Assembly: GCF_042662625.1 (NCBI RefSeq) | Contig: NZ_JBHSXH010000015.1 | Location: forward strand, 1,736,001 to 1,800,000 | Reading direction: 5' to 3' | DNA: 64,000 nt | From: Halopelagius fulvigenes | GTDB taxonomy: Archaea; Halobacteriota; Halobacteria; Halobacteriales; Haloferacaceae | In this document: positions 1-8,307 of the stretch, in pieces | Layout of the letters: every line of letters begins with the position of its first letter | Position numbering within the stretch: the first letter of the stretch is position 1 | Translations under genes and position numbers: made by a program | Notes under the pieces: generated by a model | The model's input: only the letters and a program-made list of their open reading frames with translations | What the model was told of the DNA's origin: nothing | Database searches by the model: none

Positions 1-458
1 TGCGGACCGCGGGCGAACTGGCGGAACGCGGGCAGTCCGACACCGTCGAGGAGGCCCACGTCCGGCAGGCCCAAGACAAGATAGAACTCGACCGCGTGGT
101 CGAAGTCGTCCGGACCCTCCCCACCCAGTCGAAGATCGTCCTCTTTGCGACCATCCTCTTGGAGAAGAACGGCGTCCGCAACATCAACACCGGCGAGGTG
201 TTCAACATCTACAAGCGCCTCTGCGAGGAGATAGACGCCGACGTCCTCACCCAACGGCGCGTGACCGACCTCATCTCGGAACTCGACATGCTCGGCATCG
301 TCAACGCCGTCGTCGTCTCGAAGGGGCGCTACGGCCGCACGAAGGAGATTTCGCTGTCGGTTCCCATCGACGAGACCGAGGCGGTCCTCCTCTCGGACTC
401 CCGACTCGGCGACATCGAGAACGCGCAACCGTTCGTCCAGGCCCGCTTCGACAACTGA
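1..458 (+). CDS. orc1: Orc1/Cdc6 origin-binding initiator, C-terminal part (5' truncated)
   Basis: The reading frame is already open at base 3 and runs to a TGA ending at 458, giving about 151 residues. It lacks the AAA+ ATPase part and holds the helical linker (EEAHVRQAQDKIELDRV) followed by the winged-helix DNA-binding domain (LPTQSKIVLFATI, GEVFNIYKRLCEEID, QRRVTDLISELDMLGIV). This is the typical C-terminus of archaeal Orc1/Cdc6, which binds origin recognition boxes and loads MCM. The next genes, sec11 and polD1, match the neighbourhood of the main haloarchaeal origin, where the origin lies upstream of orc1, so the origin itself should be just outside the left edge. Identification is firm; which Orc paralogue it is rests on context. 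Confidence 0.9.
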   Translation, partial: RTAGELAERGQSDTVEEAHVRQAQDKIELDRVVEVVRTLPTQSKIVLFATILLEKNGVRNINTGEVFNIYKRLCEEIDADVLTQRRVTDLISELDMLGIVNAVVVSKGRYGRTKEISLSVPIDETEAVLLSDSRLGDIENAQPFVQARFDN

Positions 459-537
459 CCGTCCGTTTCACTGACCTGCTGTCCGACTGACCGTCGGTTC
501 GACTCGAACCGACGCGCCACCGACTGCGAGTCGAAAA

Positions 538-1449
538 CTACGCGCCCGCCGACCACGGGTCGAACGCCGTCGTCGCCGCCGCGTCAGCTCTCTCCGCGAG
601 TATTCTCGGTTCGAGCGCCCCCTTCTCGACCGTTCTCGGTTCGGCTACTCTCTCTCGCGTGGACTCGAAGCGAAGGGGTTCGGAGTCAGCCGCCGCCGAA
701 TCTGTCACCGACGCAGAGTCCGCCATCGACGCCGAGGTGTCGACGGGCGTCGAGAGGAACAGTCCCGCGAGCTTCAGTCGAATGTAGCCGAGGTACGGGA
801 CGCGGATGTGGGCGACGCCCTCTATCCACCCCTTCTTGACGGGTTCGGCGATACCGCTCGCTTGGTCGTACCGCGAGTTGGCGTCGCCCTTCGTGATGAA
901 CCCCGCGTGCGGCGCAGGACAGTTCGACAGTTCCGCGCAGTTGTCGGCGCTCACGTACTGCGGGTTCGCCTCACTGTACCAGTTTTCGCCCTCCTCGACC
1001 CAGAAGTGGGCGCGGTGGATTATCGGCGACCCGAACCGAGTGGGCGGGTCGTAGACGACGACGGACCCGTTCCCGCCGAGCGTCCGATACCCTCTCTCCT
1101 CGCCGACCTCCACCGGTACGACGCCGGTCTGCTCGAAGGCGTACTCCGGGCTGAACCGGTCGGGGTCGCTGATGAAGACGAGGTCACCGCGTTCCATGTG
1201 CGGTTCCATGCTCCCGCTCTCGATGGCGACCATCGGCGGCCAGACGCCGCTGACGAGGTAGAGCAACAGTCCGATCGCGACGACGATGGAGAGGCTGACC
1301 GCCGCCTCGCGGGCGAAGGCGAGCGCTCCCGTCTCCGCCGTCCGGACACGAGTGAAGAAGTCGTCTGCGTCCCCCGCCTCCCGTCTCGCCTCGGGTGAGA
1401 GGGGCGGGGCGTCGGCGTCGCCGCCCGACTCCTCCTCGTCGTGAGTCAT
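538..1449 (-). CDS. sec11: Signal peptidase I, archaeal Sec11 type
   Basis: A 303-residue membrane serine protease that removes Sec signal peptides. After an acidic N-tail comes one transmembrane segment (about residues 50-68). It is followed by the catalytic Ser in ESGSM (Ser80), the His in IIHRAHFW (His145), which replaces the bacterial Lys as in ER and archaeal enzymes, and the Asp region GDANSRYDQ (from about residue 188). The last 70 or so residues (from STPVDTSASM) are low-complexity and unlike the catalytic fold. They may be a lineage-specific tail. It faces orc1 convergently and diverges from polD1, an arrangement known from Haloferax. Confidence 0.92.
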   Translation of the reverse strand: MTHDEEESGGDADAPPLSPEARREAGDADDFFTRVRTAETGALAFAREAAVSLSIVVAIGLLLYLVSGVWPPMVAIESGSMEPHMERGDLVFISDPDRFSPEYAFEQTGVVPVEVGEERGYRTLGGNGSVVVYDPPTRFGSPIIHRAHFWVEEGENWYSEANPQYVSADNCAELSNCPAPHAGFITKGDANSRYDQASGIAEPVKKGWIEGVAHIRVPYLGYIRLKLAGLFLSTPVDTSASMADSASVTDSAAADSEPLRFESTRERVAEPRTVEKGALEPRILAERADAAATTAFDPWSAGA

Positions 1450-1572
1450 CGCTCACGGCTTCGCCGTCGCCGGGTTTCAACTTTCTGGGTAGGCGTCGGA
1501 CGCCTCTGCGCATCGCAGACGTTCGGTTCGGCGTTTCAATACGCTTTTCTTGTACCTCCGCATTCGACCGGT

Positions 1573-3150
1573 GTGCCTCTGGAGACGCCGTCGCGCATCG
1601 TTCAGGAACTCGCTCGTCACGGGTACAACGCCGAGAGGGAAGCCGTGACGCTCATCGCCGGTGCCGCCGACCCGGCGACTGCGCTGGCGCGCGCGGTGGA
1701 AGAGGCGGGCGACGACGCGTTCCGCGTCACCGCCGCCGACGTTCGGACAGTTCTCGATACGGACAAGAACGCGGCGGACGCGCAGACGACGCCCTCGCCG
1801 ACGGCGTCTCCGACCGACGATTCAACCCCCACCCCCGACCCCTCTGTTTCGACTGCAGAATCGGGCGGTGTGGCAGCGTCGAGCGCGATAGAGACTCCAG
1901 ACGAAACGACGGGCGAGCGGCGAGAGCGGGACGCGAACCGGTCGCCGAACCCCGTCGACATCGCGGGCGACATCACCGGACAGAGCACCGGAACCGGCGA
2001 GTACGCCGACTTCGTGAAGGTGTTCAAGGACCGCTACGAGCGACTCTCCTCGCACCTCCGCGGGCGGGTGAACCACCGCCCCGCCGAGGCGATTCAGCGG
2101 ATGTCCGGCGGGAGCGACGCCGCCATGATCGGACTCGTCAACGACATCCGTTCGACCGCCAGCGGACACTGGCTGGTCGAACTGGAGGACACGACGGGGA
2201 CGTTCCCCTGTCTGGTGATGAAGGACCGCAACTTCGCGTCGCAGGTGGACGAACTCCTCATGGACGAGTGCATCGCCGTCGAGGGGACGCTCGCGGACGA
2301 CTCCGGCATCATGTTCGTCGATTCGATGTACTTCCCGGACGTGCCGCGGACGCACTCGCCGAACACGGCGGACCGCCACGTGCAGGCGGCGCTCATCTCA
2401 GACGTCCACGTCGGCAGTCAGGAGTTCATGGCCGACGCGTGGAACCGCTTCACCGACTGGCTCCACACCGAGGAGGCCGAACGCGTCGAGTACCTCCTCA
2501 TCGCCGGCGACATGGTGGAGGGCGTCGGCGTCTACCCGAATCAGGACGAGGAACTCGACATCATCGACATCTACGACCAGTACGAACGCTTCTCGGAGTA
2601 CCTCAAGCAGGTGCCCGGCGACGTCGAGATCGTGATGATTCCGGGGAACCACGACGCCGTCCGCCTCGCGGAACCCCAACCCGGATTCGACGAGACGCTC
2701 AGAGATATCATGGACGTCCACGACGCCCGCATCTCGGGTAACCCCTCTCTCGTCACCGTCGAGGGCGTGAAGGTGCTGATGTACCACGGCGTCTCCCTCG
2801 ACGAGGTGATCGCCGAACTCCCCGAGGAGAAGGCCAGTTACGACGAACCGCACAAGGCGATGTACCAACTGCTGAAGAAGCGCCACGTCGCCCCGCAGTA
2901 CGGCGGTCACCTCCGACTCGCGCCCGAGGAGAAGGACTACCTCGTCATCGACGACGTGCCGGACGTCTTCCACACCGGCCACGTCCACAAACTCGGCTGG
3001 GGGAAGTACCACAACGTCCTCGCGGTCAACTCCGGATGTTGGCAGTCCCAGACCGACTTCCAGAAGTCCGTCAACATCGACCCCGACGCGGGGTACGCGC
3101 CCATCGTGGACCTCGATACGCTCGATATGACCGTCAGAAAGTTCGCCTGA
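1573..3150 (+). CDS. polD1: DNA polymerase D small subunit (DP1), 3'-5' exonuclease
   Basis: Proofreading subunit of the archaeal replicative polymerase D. I start it at the GTG at 1573 (525 residues), because a TATA-like stretch (CAATACGCTTTT, 1534-1545) lies about 30 bp upstream. The frame is open further upstream, but that part overlaps the divergent sec11 start. The order is an N-terminal helical domain, a low-complexity linker rich in Thr, Pro and Asp, an OB fold (NDIRSTASGHWLVELEDTTG), then a calcineurin-like phosphoesterase. Its metal motifs DVHVGS, GDMVEG, PGNHD, MYHG and HTGHVH are all intact, so the nuclease should be active. The partner large subunit is not in this window. Confidence 0.95.
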   Translation: MPLETPSRIVQELARHGYNAEREAVTLIAGAADPATALARAVEEAGDDAFRVTAADVRTVLDTDKNAADAQTTPSPTASPTDDSTPTPDPSVSTAESGGVAASSAIETPDETTGERRERDANRSPNPVDIAGDITGQSTGTGEYADFVKVFKDRYERLSSHLRGRVNHRPAEAIQRMSGGSDAAMIGLVNDIRSTASGHWLVELEDTTGTFPCLVMKDRNFASQVDELLMDECIAVEGTLADDSGIMFVDSMYFPDVPRTHSPNTADRHVQAALISDVHVGSQEFMADAWNRFTDWLHTEEAERVEYLLIAGDMVEGVGVYPNQDEELDIIDIYDQYERFSEYLKQVPGDVEIVMIPGNHDAVRLAEPQPGFDETLRDIMDVHDARISGNPSLVTVEGVKVLMYHGVSLDEVIAELPEEKASYDEPHKAMYQLLKKRHVAPQYGGHLRLAPEEKDYLVIDDVPDVFHTGHVHKLGWGKYHNVLAVNSGCWQSQTDFQKSVNIDPDAGYAPIVDLDTLDMTVRKFA

Positions 3151-3167
3151 ACGCCGGCCGAACCCCT

Positions 3168-3608
3168 TCAGTTCGGGTCGAGACTGTACCGGACCGTCGG
3201 CCCGCCGTCGAACTGCGGGCCGGGACCCTCGGCGGTGAAGCCGGCGTTTTCGACCGCCTCCCGCACGTCGTCGTCGCTCTCGGAGACGACGAACTCGACG
3301 GTCATCCCCTCGCGGGCGGCGAACCGAACCGGTTCCCCGAGGAGTCGTTCGCACGCCTCCACGGACCCGCCGAGTTGGGTGATGTGGACCGTCCGACCGC
3401 TCACGTCGAAGGAGACGAACCCGAGGAGCGACGAGTCGCCGGATTCGGTGTCGGTATCGACGTTCGGGTCGCTACCGCCCTGTTTCTGCTCCGCCACGCG
3501 GACCGTCCTGTCGTGGACGACGTTTCGCATCACGTCCACCGGCGAGTCCGCGATGGCGGCGAGTTCCGGAGCGTCAGCCTCGACAGCGTCGCGCACGTCC
3601 GCGTCCAT
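3168..3608 (-). CDS. GNAT-like N-acetyltransferase family protein
   Basis: 146 residues with the strand-helix order of a GNAT fold: an N-terminal helix (VRDAVEADAPELAAIADS), a strand pair around LLGFVSFDV and TVHITQLGGS, then a helix and final strands (VREAVENAGFTAEGPGPQF), where AGFTAEGP resembles the usual GNAT ending. The acetyl-CoA pyrophosphate loop (R/QxxGxG/A) is not clear, so it may not be an active acetyltransferase. It is convergent with polD1, separated by 17 bp that carry the C-rich 3' motif described in the findings. The upstream end faces lysC divergently. Confidence 0.6.
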   Translation of the reverse strand: MDADVRDAVEADAPELAAIADSPVDVMRNVVHDRTVRVAEQKQGGSDPNVDTDTESGDSSLLGFVSFDVSGRTVHITQLGGSVEACERLLGEPVRFAAREGMTVEFVVSESDDDVREAVENAGFTAEGPGPQFDGGPTVRYSLDPN

Positions 3609-3787
3609 GGCGGTCGTACAGTTCGCCCCGGCTTAAATACACGTACGTTTCCGAGAAATCGACACTCGCTCTCGGTGAAACGTTTTCGCTCCCGCGGGGA
3701 TGACAGCCGCCTCCGGTCGCGTTCTCGCCCGCTGGACACTATCGTATCTGCACCTGTCGGCTTCGGCAACGGTTGAACGTGGAGACA

Positions 3788-3797
3788 CAGTTATACG
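3788..3797 (+). promoter_or_regulatory. TATA-like box upstream of lysC
   Basis: The stretch CAGTTATACG is the best TATA-like element before lysC. Using the usual archaeal spacing of about 26 bp from box centre to start of transcription, the RNA would begin at about 3820, more than 50 nt before the lysC ATG and on the ATG of a short upstream ORF. Confidence 0.45.
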
Positions 3798-3819
3798 CTA
3801 TCCCACGTTAGCCCCCGCC

Positions 3820-3885
3820 ATGTTCGAGCACCAGTCTCTACGCTCCTGTCCGGGAACCGAACCGGGGGTACGTCGATGCGAGTAG
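3820..3885 (+). CDS. Predicted leaderless upstream ORF of lysC (21 codons)
   Basis: An ATG sits where the transcript is predicted to begin and opens a 21-residue frame (begins MFEHQSLRSC, ends GVRRCE). Its TAG lies 10 nt inside the overlapping lysC frame, past the lysC ATG at 3876. The peptide has no run of Lys, Thr or Met as a classical attenuator leader would. Its reality depends on the promoter assignment. It may affect lysC translation through start-stop coupling. Confidence 0.3.
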   Translation: MFEHQSLRSCPGTEPGVRRCE

Positions 3886-5054
3886 TCGCGAAGTTCGGCG
3901 GAACCTCGCTCGGAAGCGGCGACCGAATCAACCGCGCGGCCGACTCCATCGCCGCCGCGGTGGGGCAGGGCCACGAAATCGCCGTCGTCGCCTCCGCGAT
4001 GGGGAACACGACGGACGACCTCTTAGACGAGATCCAGTTCGAAGCGGAGGATCGCGACCGGGCCGAAATCGTCTCGATGGGCGAGCGAACCAGCGTCCGC
4101 ATGCTGAAGGCCGCCCTCTCCTCTCGCGGCGTCGAGGCCCTGTTCGTCGAACCCGGCAGCGACGAGTGGCCCGTCATCACGAACGACCTCGGCGAGGTGG
4201 ACGTGGAGGCGACCCGACGACGCGCGGCGGAACTGGCCGCCGAGTTGGACGGCGTCGTCCCGGTCATCACGGGCTTCCTCGCGCAGAACCACGAGGGCGA
4301 GATAACGACGCTCGGACGCGGCGGGTCGGACACCACCGCCGTGATGCTCGGCAGGTACATGGACGCCGACGAAGTCGTCATCGTCACCGACGTCGAGGGC
4401 GTCATGACCGGCGACCCGCGCGTCGTCGAGGGCGCGCGCAACGTCGGGCGCATCACCGTGGACGAACTCCGAAACCTCTCGTTCCGCGGCGCGGAAGTCG
4501 TCGCGCCCTCTGCGCTCTCCTACAAGGACGACGAACTCGCGGTCCGGGTCGTCCACTATCAACACGGCGACCTGCTGACCGGCGGCACCCTCATCGAGGG
4601 AGAGTTCGAGAACCTCATCGACATGCAGGACGACTCACTCGCCTGCATCACCGTCGCCGGACGGTCGATTCGGAACCGAAAGGGCATCCTCGCGGACCTC
4701 TCGGAGTCGCTTCGGGACGCCAACATCAACATCGACGCCGTCGCCTCGGGGATGGATTCGGTGACGTTCTACGTCACCGAGGACCGCGCCGAGGAGGCCG
4801 AGAACCTGCTTCACTCGAAGGTCGTCGCCGAGGACACCCTCTCGTCGGTCACCGTCGACGACGACGTGGCCGTCATCCGCGTCACGGGCGGGGAACTCCC
4901 GAACAGTCCGGGCGTCATCCTCGACATCGTCCAACCCATCTCGGAGGCCGGCATCAACATCCACGACGTCATCACCTCCGCCACCTCCGTCGCCATCTTC
5001 GTCGCGTGGAAGGACCGCGAGCAGACGCTGAAAATCGTCCAAGAGGAGTTCTGA
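3876..5054 (+). CDS. lysC: Aspartate kinase
   Basis: 392 residues. Phosphorylates aspartate, the first step to Lys, Thr, Met and homoserine. The kinase domain starts with KFGGTSLGSGDRI and contains GFLAQNHEGEITTLGRGGSDTT split over the substrate and ATP loops, and VTDVEGVMTGDPR. The C-terminal third has two ACT domains (ITVAGRSIRNRKGILADLSESL and VIRVTGGELPNSPGVILDIV), which suggests feedback control by an amino acid. It stands alone without dap or thr genes. The window also makes O-acetylhomoserine-derived methionine (metX and metY at 36-40 kb), so the enzyme feeds that pathway. Confidence 0.96.
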   Translation: MRVVAKFGGTSLGSGDRINRAADSIAAAVGQGHEIAVVASAMGNTTDDLLDEIQFEAEDRDRAEIVSMGERTSVRMLKAALSSRGVEALFVEPGSDEWPVITNDLGEVDVEATRRRAAELAAELDGVVPVITGFLAQNHEGEITTLGRGGSDTTAVMLGRYMDADEVVIVTDVEGVMTGDPRVVEGARNVGRITVDELRNLSFRGAEVVAPSALSYKDDELAVRVVHYQHGDLLTGGTLIEGEFENLIDMQDDSLACITVAGRSIRNRKGILADLSESLRDANINIDAVASGMDSVTFYVTEDRAEEAENLLHSKVVAEDTLSSVTVDDDVAVIRVTGGELPNSPGVILDIVQPISEAGINIHDVITSATSVAIFVAWKDREQTLKIVQEEF

Positions 5055-5120
5055 GCGCCCGGCGGCGCGTCTCTTCTCGTTTCGCAGAAAGTACTTACCG
5101 CGCGTAGCGACAGGTCCGCC

Positions 5121-5756
5121 ATGGACGACCGGTATCTCTCCGTCGCATCTGCGCTCTTCGCGGTGGTCGTCGCCGCCTCTCTCGTCGGCGCACCCCTCGC
5201 GATGGCCGACTGGGGCGAACAGGCGGAGTTCTCCGTCGAACCCGTCCAGCGGTCGGAGAGAGACGACGAGGTGCCCGTTCTCCGCTACGAGGAACTCCCC
5301 TTCGACGCGCGGGACGCCGTCCGCCGCGCCGTCGAGTCGCCCGACGGACACCACGTCGTCTACGGGTGGGAGGACGCCCCGGACCGGTTCTTCTACAGCG
5401 ACTACGCCGCGCCCGGAAACGGGCGGTACGTCGTCGTCTATGAGGGGCGGTACTACCGACTCGAAACGTACGCGGGCGGCGGGTTCCCGTTCGTCTACTG
5501 GCTCTACGAACTCCCGTTCGTCGCCTACGGACTGATTCTGGCGTCGGTCGCCGTCCGGACGTACGACGGCGAGCGTTCCCCCCGAACCGCCGCCGTCCTC
5601 GCACTCCTCGGCGTCGCCTTCCACCTCCTCGGCCCGGAGTTCGACTTTCCGCTGATACCGCCGGGGGCGTTCGTCGGATTCGGGACGGCGGTCACCGTCG
5701 GCCTCGCGGTGAAGTTACTCTGGGACGCAGCGTACACCAACTACCCCATCCCGTGA
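5121..5756 (+). CDS. Haloarchaeal membrane protein of unknown function
   Basis: 211 residues. A signal-like or membrane segment at residues 6-28 (VASALFAVVVAASLVGAPLA) is followed by an extracytoplasmic domain of about 110 residues rich in Tyr and Asp, with the repeated phrases YVVVYEGRYYRLE and HHVVYGWED. Three C-terminal membrane segments follow (YELPFVAYGLILASVAV, AAVLALLGVAFHLLG, GFGTAVTVGLAVKLLW). The layout resembles proteins seen widely in haloarchaea with no known role. It starts 66 bp after lysC in the same direction but could have its own promoter (AAAGTACTTACC at about 5088-5099). Confidence 0.75.
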   Translation: MDDRYLSVASALFAVVVAASLVGAPLAMADWGEQAEFSVEPVQRSERDDEVPVLRYEELPFDARDAVRRAVESPDGHHVVYGWEDAPDRFFYSDYAAPGNGRYVVVYEGRYYRLETYAGGGFPFVYWLYELPFVAYGLILASVAVRTYDGERSPRTAAVLALLGVAFHLLGPEFDFPLIPPGAFVGFGTAVTVGLAVKLLWDAAYTNYPIP

Positions 5757-5822
5757 CTTCCGTCGACCGACCTCCCGTGAGGCAGGGAACGCTTACGGTC
5801 TCCCCGTAACGAACTCCTTGAG

Positions 5823-6222
5823 ATGCTGCGGAACGGGGCGACACCTCCCGCGCTTCAGACCGCGACGCGAGTGCGCGCGGCAGTTCGCAACCGGCGGTGT
5901 GGGCACTCGCGTCCGTGTTCACCCCCGTCGGCATCCCGTACTACCTCTTTCGACGGTTCCGGCGCGGCGGATTCGGCGACCGAGAGCGTCCCCCGACGGG
6001 GCGCGATCGACTCCTCGCGGCGTGGGCCGCCGCGAGTCTCGTCGCGTTCGGCGTCGGAAGCGTCGTCTCGCCGCCGGACCCGTTCTCGCAACTGCTCTGC
6101 ACGCTCGAACGCTCTGTGCGACGCTCCCGCTTTCGTCCCTCCTCGCCTACCGCGGCGGTTACCGGCGCGGCCGAACGGATCGGCCTCTGACCGCTCCGAC
6201 TACCGCCCGTCGTACAGTCTGA
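5823..6222 (+). pseudogene. Decayed gene for a small haloarchaeal membrane protein
   Basis: A protein-like signal is spread over three frames. An ATG at 5823 opens one frame. The recognisable part, GSSQPAVWALASVFTPVGIPYYLFRRF and then AAWAAASLVAFGVGSVVSPPDPFSQLL, is in a second frame from about 5880 to 6109, where only a GTG at 5897 could start it. The continuation LCATLPLSSLLAYRGGYRRG is in a third frame from 6112. Two small indels, one before 5880 and one near 6104-6112, would explain this. The overlap with the phosphoesterase gene end at 6200-6222 is only the out-of-frame tail. Sequencing error is possible but would have to strike twice. Confidence 0.55.
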
Positions 6223-6859
6223 GGCCGATTCGTTCGGGGAGTCCGGCCTCCTCCACCGCCTCGACGACTTCCTCGATGTCGTAGTCCACGCGATGCTCTT
6301 CGACGGTCAGGTCGTCTAAATCGACCACCGCGTAGGCGGCGCGGTGGTCGCCGTCGCGCGGTTGGCCGACGCTGCCGGGGTTCATCACGACGCCCTCGTC
6401 GAACGTCTCGTGGCCCTGGACGTGGGTGTGCCCGAGGACCAGTACGTCCTCGTCTCCGAGCATCCGGGCGCTGAACTCGTCGGGGTAGGTGTAGCGGTCC
6501 GGGTCCTCGGGGTGGCCGTGGACGAGTTTCACCCGTCCGTCGCAGGCGAGGCGTTCGTCGGGCAGGTTCTCCAACCACGCCAACGCGTCGTCGTCCAACC
6601 GTTCGCGAGCGTACTCGACGCCCGCGGCGGCCATGGAGTTGAAGCGGAACGCCGTCCCGGAGGCCACCGCCCGGTCGTGGTTGCCCATCACCGTCGGTAC
6701 GTCGCGTTCGCGCATCGCCTCGACGCACTCCGCCGGCCACGGGTTGTACCCGACAACGTCGCCGGCGTTGACGAGGGCGTCCACGTCGGGCATCTCCGAG
6801 AGGACGGCGTCTAGAGCGACCCTGTTCCCGTGAACGTCGGAGATGACGCCGACTCGCAT
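6200..6859 (-). CDS. Calcineurin-like metallophosphoesterase (YfcE/MJ0936 type)
   Basis: 219 residues. All metal-binding motifs are present in order: VISDVHGN (residues 5-12), NAGDVVGYN, MGNHDRAV, LVHGHPED and LGHTHVQG, then NPGSVGQPRDGD, which is typical of the small YfcE/MJ0936 phosphodiesterases. The fold hydrolyses phosphodiesters or phosphomonoesters with two metals. The natural substrate cannot be told from sequence. It lies downstream of purO in the same direction with a 58-bp gap, so it may share that transcript. Confidence 0.88.
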   Translation of the reverse strand: MRVGVISDVHGNRVALDAVLSEMPDVDALVNAGDVVGYNPWPAECVEAMRERDVPTVMGNHDRAVASGTAFRFNSMAAAGVEYARERLDDDALAWLENLPDERLACDGRVKLVHGHPEDPDRYTYPDEFSARMLGDEDVLVLGHTHVQGHETFDEGVVMNPGSVGQPRDGDHRAAYAVVDLDDLTVEEHRVDYDIEEVVEAVEEAGLPERIGLRLYDGR

Positions 6860-6917
6860 GGCTCCGAGTAGGGTCGCCAGCGGGAAAAATTCGGGTCCGC
6901 TCCGCCGCGCGTCGCGA

Positions 6918-7505
6918 TTACTCCTCGTCGCCGTCTGGGCCGTTCTCGACGGCCACCCGCACCTCTCCGTCTCGGTGGGTGACGCCCGCGGCGCAGACGG
7001 CGTGGTCGTACTCCATCTCGTAGACGCCGGACGCCGCCGACTCGGCGTCGGACGCCTCGAACTCGACGGGCGCGGGGGCGTCCTCCTCGTAGGTGGCGAC
7101 CAGCGTCGGTTCGGAGACGGCTTCCACGAGGAGGGCGTCGCGGCGGACGATGCCGACGTAGGACTCTTCGCCCACCACCCCCGCGATTCGCGGCGTGTCG
7201 TAGTCGTCCTTCTCGTAGTCGAGGGCGAGAAGCGCCGACGCGAGGGCGTCCCGGGCGGGGTAACCCAAGTCCAGTTTCTCCGCTATCGGGTCCACGTGCG
7301 ACCCGTTGCCGACGACGACGGCGTCGCCGCCCTCGCGGACGCAGTTGTAGGAGATGTAGGGGTTGTCGCTCTCGGGGGCGTCCGGCGTCGGCGCGACGGT
7401 GAGGGTTCCGTCGCGGTCGACGATGCGGCGGTTCGGGAACGAACGGGACGAGACGCGGTAGGCGCCGAAGTCGGGACCGACGACGATGAAACGTCCGACG
7501 TACAT
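6918..7505 (-). CDS. purO: IMP cyclohydrolase, archaeal PurO type
   Basis: 195 residues. Closes the purine ring from FAICAR to IMP, the last step of de novo synthesis in archaea that lack bacterial PurH. The N-terminus MYVGRFIVVGPDFGAYRVSS with PNRRIV, and the block NPYISYNCVREGGDAVVVGNGSH split by strands, are the hallmark of PurO. The extreme C-terminus is an acidic tail. A TATA-like ATCTATTTACC on this strand lies about 27 bp before the ATG, so the mRNA is probably leaderless. Confidence 0.95.
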   Translation of the reverse strand: MYVGRFIVVGPDFGAYRVSSRSFPNRRIVDRDGTLTVAPTPDAPESDNPYISYNCVREGGDAVVVGNGSHVDPIAEKLDLGYPARDALASALLALDYEKDDYDTPRIAGVVGEESYVGIVRRDALLVEAVSEPTLVATYEEDAPAPVEFEASDAESAASGVYEMEYDHAVCAAGVTHRDGEVRVAVENGPDGDEE

Positions 7506-7638
7506 ACACGAGGGTGTACAGGACTCGGGTAAATAGATGGTGGATTATGCACGTTCGGACGCTGTGAGGCGTGTTCGCACGGCAGTCCGAACGCGCAACG
7601 CTTACAAACCCCGACGGGGTACGTAGGGGTGCAACCCT

Positions 7639-7711
7639 AGTCCCATGGGGTAGTGGCCAATCCTGTTGCCTTCTGGGGGCAACGACCCAGGTTCGAATCC
7701 TGGTGGGACTA
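7639..7711 (+). tRNA. tRNA-Gln (anticodon CTG)
   Basis: 73 nt fold as a cloverleaf. The acceptor AGTCCCA pairs with TGGGACT and A73 follows. The D arm is GGG...TCC with GTGG in the loop. The anticodon stem TTGCC/GGCAA holds the loop TTCTGGG with CTG at positions 34-36. The T arm is CCAGG/CCTGG around TTCGAAT. CCA is not encoded and there is no intron. A TATA-like CTTACAAAC lies at 7599-7607. Confidence 0.95.
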
Positions 7712-7721
7712 CTCAGAATTC

Positions 7722-7742
7722 CTACGTAATCCAACTACGTAG
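7722..7742 (+). terminator. Perfect inverted repeat 10 nt after tRNA-Gln
   Basis: CTACGTA and TACGTAG form a perfect 7-bp stem with a 7-nt loop just behind the tRNA 3' end. No T-run follows, so a termination or processing role is only a guess. Confidence 0.35.
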
Positions 7743-7980
7743 CGAAGCGGTTGGAGCGTCTCCCTCTGGAGTCGAAATGAGGGGGTGTCCGGTGTGACGG
7801 CCAGTCCCTCGCTGAACTGGGAGAGTCTGCTCTGGGAGACGGGGTTTTCTCTACCTCGCTGACGACGCCCCGTACCACTCAGTCGAATTTCTTTCTTCGG
7901 AATCAAACTCCGTTCTAATGTGATCTACTGTCGCACCTTCGTATCAGTCGTACGTTGATATATAAACGCTCGAGAGGATC

Positions 7981-8307
7981 TTAATTCAGAGAAGCCGTTT
8001 TAGGTGGCATGACCGCTTGGATGCTGTCAGTCGGAATAACGCGGTGGTCCTCGGACCTGTATTCGAGAAGGCCCGCCGCGTCCAACTTCGGGAGGTGGTG
8101 GTGGTGAAGTCTCGTCTTCACTTGTTTGACATCTCGCTCGTCGCCTTCGAGGACCGTGGCGACCTCCTCCGCGAGGGGTGAGAGGTTAACTGAACGGTCT
8201 TTCCCGACGAGAATACTTACCACAGTTTGTTGGTACTTCTCGCTAAGGACGGCGAAGTAGTCATCAGATGAATACCCGGAGGGAGTGCCGTCTTGGTTGA
8301 TTGCCAT
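7981..8307 (-). CDS. DUF7344-type winged-helix regulator
   Basis: 108 residues with the pattern common to a large haloarchaeal family. A helix is built around FAVLSEKYQQTVVSILV, then LSPLAEEVATVLEG, the recognition part VKTRLHHHHLPKLDAAGLLEYRSEDHRVIP, and a short tail. Such proteins are presumed DNA-binding regulators. The region from about 7.9 to 8.6 kb is visibly less GC-rich than its surroundings, which suggests recent acquisition. The gene is isolated, with nothing on its strand within 400 bp. Confidence 0.8.
   Translation of the reverse strand: MAINQDGTPSGYSSDDYFAVLSEKYQQTVVSILVGKDRSVNLSPLAEEVATVLEGDERDVKQVKTRLHHHHLPKLDAAGLLEYRSEDHRVIPTDSIQAVMPPKTASLN

Noticed and set aside
1395..2741. 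Long open frame of 448 residues on the plus strand
   Set aside because: It overlaps polD1 and part of sec11, is dominated by Arg, Gly and His as expected for shifted frames in GC-rich DNA, and shows no domain.
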